A stretch of DNA of 64,000 bases from Mallotus nudiflorus (lineage: Eukaryota; Streptophyta; Magnoliopsida; Malpighiales; Euphorbiaceae): positions 62,001 to 126,000 of the forward strand of contig CANTUR010000127.1 in assembly GCA_947683625.1 (NCBI GenBank), written 5' to 3'. Under the pieces are notes generated by a model, which did not search any database, was not told where the DNA came from, and saw only the letters and a list, made by a program, of their open reading frames with translations. Both the position numbers and the translations under genes were made by a program. Shown one piece after another: positions 59,662-64,000 of the stretch (positions within the stretch are counted from its first letter, which is position 1; each line of letters opens with the position of its first letter).

Positions 59662-60460
59662 TTGACATTTTTATCATAAAGTTTATGTTTTATGGTAAAA
59701 ATGTCAACTTTATCATATTTATTTATTTCTGCCATTTTAATTTATTAATATTATTTCTGCAATTTTTGCTATTTTTCTCATATTTTTCCTTATTTTTCTT
59801 GCATTTATGCCTTTTAATTTGACACTTTTTATCATAAAGTTTATGTTTTTATGGTAAAAATGTCAACTTTATCATTTTTTATTTACTTATTTTTTTCATT
59901 TTTATTTATTTATATTATTGCTGCAATTTTTATTATTTTCTTGCATTTTTCCTTATTTTTATTCCATTTATGGCAAAAGTTGACATTTTTATCCTAAAGT
60001 TTATGTTTTTATAGAAAAAATGTCAACTTTATCATTTTTTATTTATTTATTTCTGCAATTTTTATTTATTACTATAATTTTTATTATTTTTCTTGCATTT
60101 TTTCTTATTTTTATTCTATTTATGCCATTTATGGCAAAGTTGACATTTTTATCATAAAGTTTATGTTTTTATGGTAAAAAAGTTAACTTCATCATTTTTA
60201 TTTATTTTTATTAATATTCCTGAATTTCTATTATTTTTATTGCCCTTATCGATAAATTAGCCATTTTTATCTTAAAGTTAATGTTTTTATGGTGAAAAAG
60301 ACTTATTTATTATTTTCATAATTTAAAATTCTACATTTCCATTACCTTTATTGCTTCTTATTGCTTTTATTATATTTTTTGCTATTTTTATGTATCTTCT
60401 TGATAAATTTACTATTTTTATCATAAAGTTAATATTTTGATGGTTTAAATAGTATTTTTA
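59662..60460. repeat. Tandem array of about 160-bp units, each with a hairpin
   Basis: Units start near 59662, 59819, 59980, 60140, 60257 and 60407. Each opens with TTGACATTTTTATCATAAA, then a short loop, then TTTATGGTAAAAATGTCAA. The arms are complementary over 19 bases with one G-T-type mismatch. The remaining part of each unit is T-rich with TTTCTGCAATTTTTATTATT. The last two units are shorter and more diverged. Confidence 0.85.
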
Positions 60461-61589
60461 TCATTTTTCCATTACCTTATTTGCATATTTTTATTTATTT
60501 TACTAATTACACCCCTATAATAAAAATGGTACTTTTATGTCAAAATACCCGAATTTTAAATTCTTGCATCATGCATCTCCATTAGCATCCTTGTTTGTTT
60601 ATTTTTTTTATATTATTTTATTTAATTATAGATATATAATTGCTTTAAATGTGATGTGTGCTTGGTATGAAAGCTAGCCTCCGTTTTTCATGCTTATTAG
60701 AATAAGATTTTTATTTCCTTTTTTTTAATTATTATTTCAATGTAGTTAATAGAATAGGCTTTTTTTAAGGCAATGTAATCCTTAATTTCAATTCCCCCTT
60801 TATTTCTATTTTGGATGTATTTATTAGAATAAGCTTTTTTCTTAGGTTGTAATCCTTAATCCTTTTCCTTGTTTTTATTTTGCTTATTTGCTTATTTATT
60901 TGAATTATTTCTTGTATGCTTGTGTGCTATGTGCTTACTTGCTTACATGGTTATTTGCTTTATTGATGGATGCTTGTTCATTTATCTTGTGATGGATGTT
61001 CGTCAATCCAACTACCCCACGCTTTATTTCCAATTTAAATTGACTAATAATTGAATGTGGTAAAATGCATAATTAAACCGAAAGTAGGGTAAAGGATCGA
61101 ATAATTAAGTAATGTAAAATGAGAAACAAGATAAGTAGCTCTTAGCCCTCGAACTTGGAATCTATGGTTAGGAAAGTGAGTTCTTAATTCACTTTCTCGT
61201 GATTCAAGTCGGGTGGCGATTGTAATCTACAAAGCCTATTCAGGTAAACCCTCCCAACAATAATAACAAACGGAAACTGGTAGATGGTCGCCATTAGCTT
61301 GTGTGCCCCGATTCTATAAACATATTGATCTTATTGTTTCTTCCTTCTCTGGGGAGAAATGATGCACACATACCCCACAACATCTTCTGTACTTTTCTAC
61401 ATGGGTAGGTCATATCATTATTTGTTTATCTAATTCACTTAAGATATTTTATAAATTAACAATTAGCTTGAATTTATATCACATTTGAAAATATATAAGA
61501 TTGTTGACCCTTTGTATGATCAATCTCAAAACAATATTGATTTTGACTTTAAAAATAATTTTTTTTGCTAATATTTTATATTTAAGTGT
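60461..61589. other. Non-coding DNA, possibly untranslated part of an LTR retrotransposon
   Basis: 60461-61130 contains duplicated AGAATAAG(A/C)TTTT...GTAATCCTTAAT blocks (60700-60780 and 60826-60860). 61190-61240 has GTCGGGTGGCGATTGTAA; GTCGCCACC-type strings are known from non-coding parts of plant Ogre/Tat elements, so this may be such a remnant. No boundaries set. Confidence 0.35.
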
Positions 61590-62650
61590 GTTTATAAGTT
61601 AGGATCAAAAGGATGCATTTGGAGGCTCAAAATTTAAGTTTTCTAAGCCAAAACTGCTCCTCACAAGCTCCCCTTACAACCGCGAGCTTTGGTTATAAGT
61701 AAGAGCCTAAATAGAGCAAGAATTAAGCCAAGGCTCTACGTCACTCACTAGTGCTACTCACAGTTATAAGCGGCTTATGAGGAGTAGTCCTGACAGCTTT
61801 TTTAACATCTAGTTAAAGCCCCAATGGTTATATCTATTGTGGCTCACGACTATGAGCCTCCCCTCAGCACCGTGAGTGGCATTTTGACTGCAAAAAGCTA
61901 ATTTTTATTTAATAAAGAATGGTGGAGCTTGGGGATGTAATTAATGGCTTCTAACAGTTAGATTTCAAGTCCCCTCTATAAATACTCCTTTAAAAACTTC
62001 AATTAAGAGTTATACACTTTGATTGAGCACTCAATTTATTTTTAGCATTTGTAAAGCTCATTAATTCTCTTTTATATTTCAATTTATTAGCATTTGTGTT
62101 CTAGCTTAGGTCCTTCTTCTTCTTATTTCTTGGGTTGAAAAAGGAAGTGAGGAACTTAGTTTAGAAGGAATTGATTAAAGTGTTAGCTATTGAAACACTT
62201 GGATTTTAGTTTTAAGAGTGAGCAAAGAAAACTCTTTATGTAAGGTTTAAGTGTAAACCTTGAAAACATTTAGGAAAAGGTTTTAAGCGAGTGAAGAAAA
62301 CTCTTTGTGTAAGGTTTAAGTGTGAGCCTTAAAAACACTTGGGAAAAAGTTTTGAGTGAGCCTTGAAAACTTAAGTTGTAAAGGTTTGAGTTAAACCTTG
62401 AAAAACTCTTGTAAACTCAATCTAAGTGAATAGATTAGAGTGGCTTGAAAATCCTAACTTGAGGATAAGTTAGTTGGAGATTTAAAATTAGTTATAATTC
62501 AAACTCCTTAATTATTTATGTTCATTTCTCTTCTCTTCATCCCTTAATCTTTCTCTTAACTTGCATTTAGTTTTTCTTTAGATTTTAAAGCCCTATGTTG
62601 ACCTTAGCAATAATTAATTTTGATTTTAATCTTAACAAACTTAATTTTAA
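61590..62650 (+). repeat. LTR-like block 1 (truncated LTR of copia-type element)
   Basis: Contains a promoter-like CTCTATAAATACTCC (61974-61988) followed by a long leader with repeated GAAAACTCTTT(A/G)TGTAAG and GTTTAAGTGTGAGCCTT strings (62215-62400). Its second half (62100-62560) aligns with 63230-63660 in the next block: TTAGCTATT(G/A)AAACACTTGGAT and CTAACTTGAGGATAAGTTAG are shared. It looks like an older, related LTR without its own internal region. Confidence 0.55.
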
Positions 62651-63668
62651 ACATTTAATGTTCTTTGTTTAAGTGTCATTATAAGCATAGGTACAATATT
62701 ACTCTTAATGAAAGCCAAGTCATAATTCAGCTTAACAGAGGGTTGCGATTGAATCAAGGCTGCCATAGTGATAAAAAGTAGGGGGTTGTGACTGAAATAA
62801 GGCTACTATGGTGATAAAATGCTAAGTGTTGGGACTGAAGCCTTGCTTTCATGATGACATTAAACTTTGAAAAATCCATTAGACATATTATTGAAGGAAA
62901 GAGACATTGAAGGGCTGCATTGAAGCAAAGCTACTATGGTGATAGAAAGTATAGGGCTGTGACTAAAGCCTTGCTTCCATGGTGACGACCCAATAGACAT
63001 ATTTTTGAAATTATTGAAGGAAAGAGACACTGGAGACATAATCAATGGCTCTAACAATCATATTTTTGAAGTTTAATCTATATATATGTGCTCTATAGTT
63101 ATAATAATAAGAATAAATATTACATTACTCTTTGATTATAAAAAAACTCTCTAAGCATTCATTAAGCTTCATTTTTCTTTGTATTAGTATTCTTTGTATT
63201 GATGAACTCTTATGAGAGTTGGTTATATGATAGAAATAGGACTTCATCTTCATCTTCATCTAATTCTTGGGATAGATTAGAAGAGAAGTGAGGTATATTT
63301 CTAGTGGAATTGGTTTAAGTGTTTAGCTATTAAAACACTTGGATATTGGTTTAAGAGTAAGCCTCGAAACTCTTGTTTGTTTGGTTAAAGATTTAGCCTT
63401 AAAACTCTTGTTTGTGTAAGGTTGAAGAGTGAGCCTTAAATTCTTGTAATCTCAATCTTGTGAATAAGATTATGGGTATTGAAAAATTCTAACTTGAGGA
63501 TAAGTTAGGTGGAGACATAAGATTATTGAGAATCTAAACTCTTTAAATTTATATATTTATTGTTCTTCTTACTCTATTATCTTTCAACTCTTGTTCACTC
63601 CTTAAATTTATTTTAATTTTTCTAAAATCCTTCATTAGCCTTATTTACCCCCCTCTAAGGCACTTTCA
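62651..63668 (+). repeat. LTR-like block 2, 5' LTR of the plus-strand copia element
   Basis: Ends CACTTTCA directly before a PBS-like string. The upstream part (62738-63035) has four imperfect repeats built on a short core, GCTACTATGGTGAT(A) and its relatives, plus a second pair around ATTGAAGGAAAGAGACA. A TATATATA string at 63072-63079 could be the promoter. The 5' edge is not resolved. Confidence 0.6.
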
Positions 63669-63670
63669 AT

Positions 63671-63682
63671 TGGTACTAAAAC
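63671..63682 (+). other. Degenerate primer-binding site
   Basis: TGGTACTAAAAC lies two bases after the LTR end, where plant copia elements carry TGGTATCAGAGC for initiator Met tRNA. The first five bases agree and the rest has diverged. Confidence 0.5.
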
Positions 63683-63719
63683 TTGAATTCTAGAAACTTT
63701 ATTTCTTGAATACAAGATC

Positions 63720-64000
63720 ATGGGGAGTGAATTTTAAAATATTTCTTCACTTAAACCATTATTTGATGGAAGTGATTACCCATATTGGAAGTTCAAAATG
63801 AGCTTTATCTATATTATAATTTTGTTAAACTTTAGGAAGTTGTTCTCAAAGGTTGGCAACCATCTAAAGCTACCGTTGATGGTATGCAACCAATTCTATC
63901 AAGAAGTGAATGGAGCAATGAACAAAAGGAAGAAAACTGTAAGAATAAAAAGGCTATGATCACTCTACTCTCTTTTATGACAAGAGAAAAAGGAGGCAAG
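63720..64000 (+). pseudogene. N-terminal gag of a Ty1/copia element, runs off the window
   Basis: ATG at 63720 opens MGSEF, a TAA stop, then ISSLKPLFDGSDYPYWKFKM, the LFxGxNYxxWKxKM motif of plant copia gag N-termini. After a frame change or small deletion near 63830, VVLKGWQPSKATVDG, SEWSNEQKEENCKNKKAM and ITLLSFMT continue the capsid in another frame. The early stop and frame break mark a dead copy; the rest of the element lies right of the window. Confidence 0.85.

Noticed and set aside
59662..60460. CRISPR-like spaced hairpin repeats
   Set aside because: The host is a plant. The units drift and spacers are not unique sequences; it is a tandem repeat, not a CRISPR array.
62860..63057. Minus-strand 65-codon frame over the LTR repeats
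   Set aside because: Produced by the repeated motif read in reverse; no support for a gene.

Overview
This is eukaryotic nuclear DNA from a flowering plant, probably a eudicot. The evidence is AT-rich non-coding DNA, two spliced host genes with GT-AG introns, a plant-type plastid DHDPS, a subfamily VII receptor-like cytoplasmic kinase, and plant clades of LTR retrotransposons. I cannot name the species. No prokaryotic operons, CRISPR arrays or rRNA genes were seen.

Positions 1-42184 are mostly transposon in transposon. (a) 1-3923 holds the 5' part of a minus-strand Ty3/gypsy element of the Tat type (LTR, PBS, gag, protease, RT, start of RNase H), cut by the window edge and abutting a plus-strand scrap of a different Ty3 polyprotein (about 3930-4155). 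(b) A complete minus-strand Ty1/copia element spans 5729-23307, with 295-bp LTRs and target duplication AGTTG. It is split inside gag by a Ty3 chromovirus of Tekay/Del type (10502-21932, 3.2-kb LTRs, duplication AACAC). (c) A Mutator-like element (MULE) spans 25436-42184, with about 105-bp TIRs and a perfect 9-bp duplication TATATATTA. It holds a decayed MuDR-type transposase on plus, a convergent small ORF on minus with a GRF-like zinc-finger signature, and a second Tekay/Del element of the same family (29602-41014, duplication ATTTA). A separate 537-bp inverted-repeat element lies just left of the MULE (24854-25390). All these retroelement genes are broken; many stops look like C-to-T changes at CAG or CGA codons.

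Positions 42194-51631 are the host gene island. DHDPS (lysine biosynthesis) runs on plus from 42658 to 45114 in three exons, encodes 366 residues and keeps its catalytic residues. The MULE ends only about 470 bp upstream of its start codon. A receptor-like cytoplasmic kinase with an MGNC N-terminus runs on minus from 51631 to 48297 in six exons (421 residues) and looks intact. The two genes are convergent, with about 3.2 kb of AT-rich DNA between them.

Positions 52060-64000 are gene-poor. They contain an imperfect 770-bp foldback element, a possible hAT-type MITE, a 171-bp direct duplication, an array of about 160-bp units that each carry a hairpin, and two related LTR-like blocks. The second block leads into the start of a plus-strand Ty1/copia gag that runs off the window.

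Boundaries, splice sites and duplications were read by eye; no alignment or search was run.
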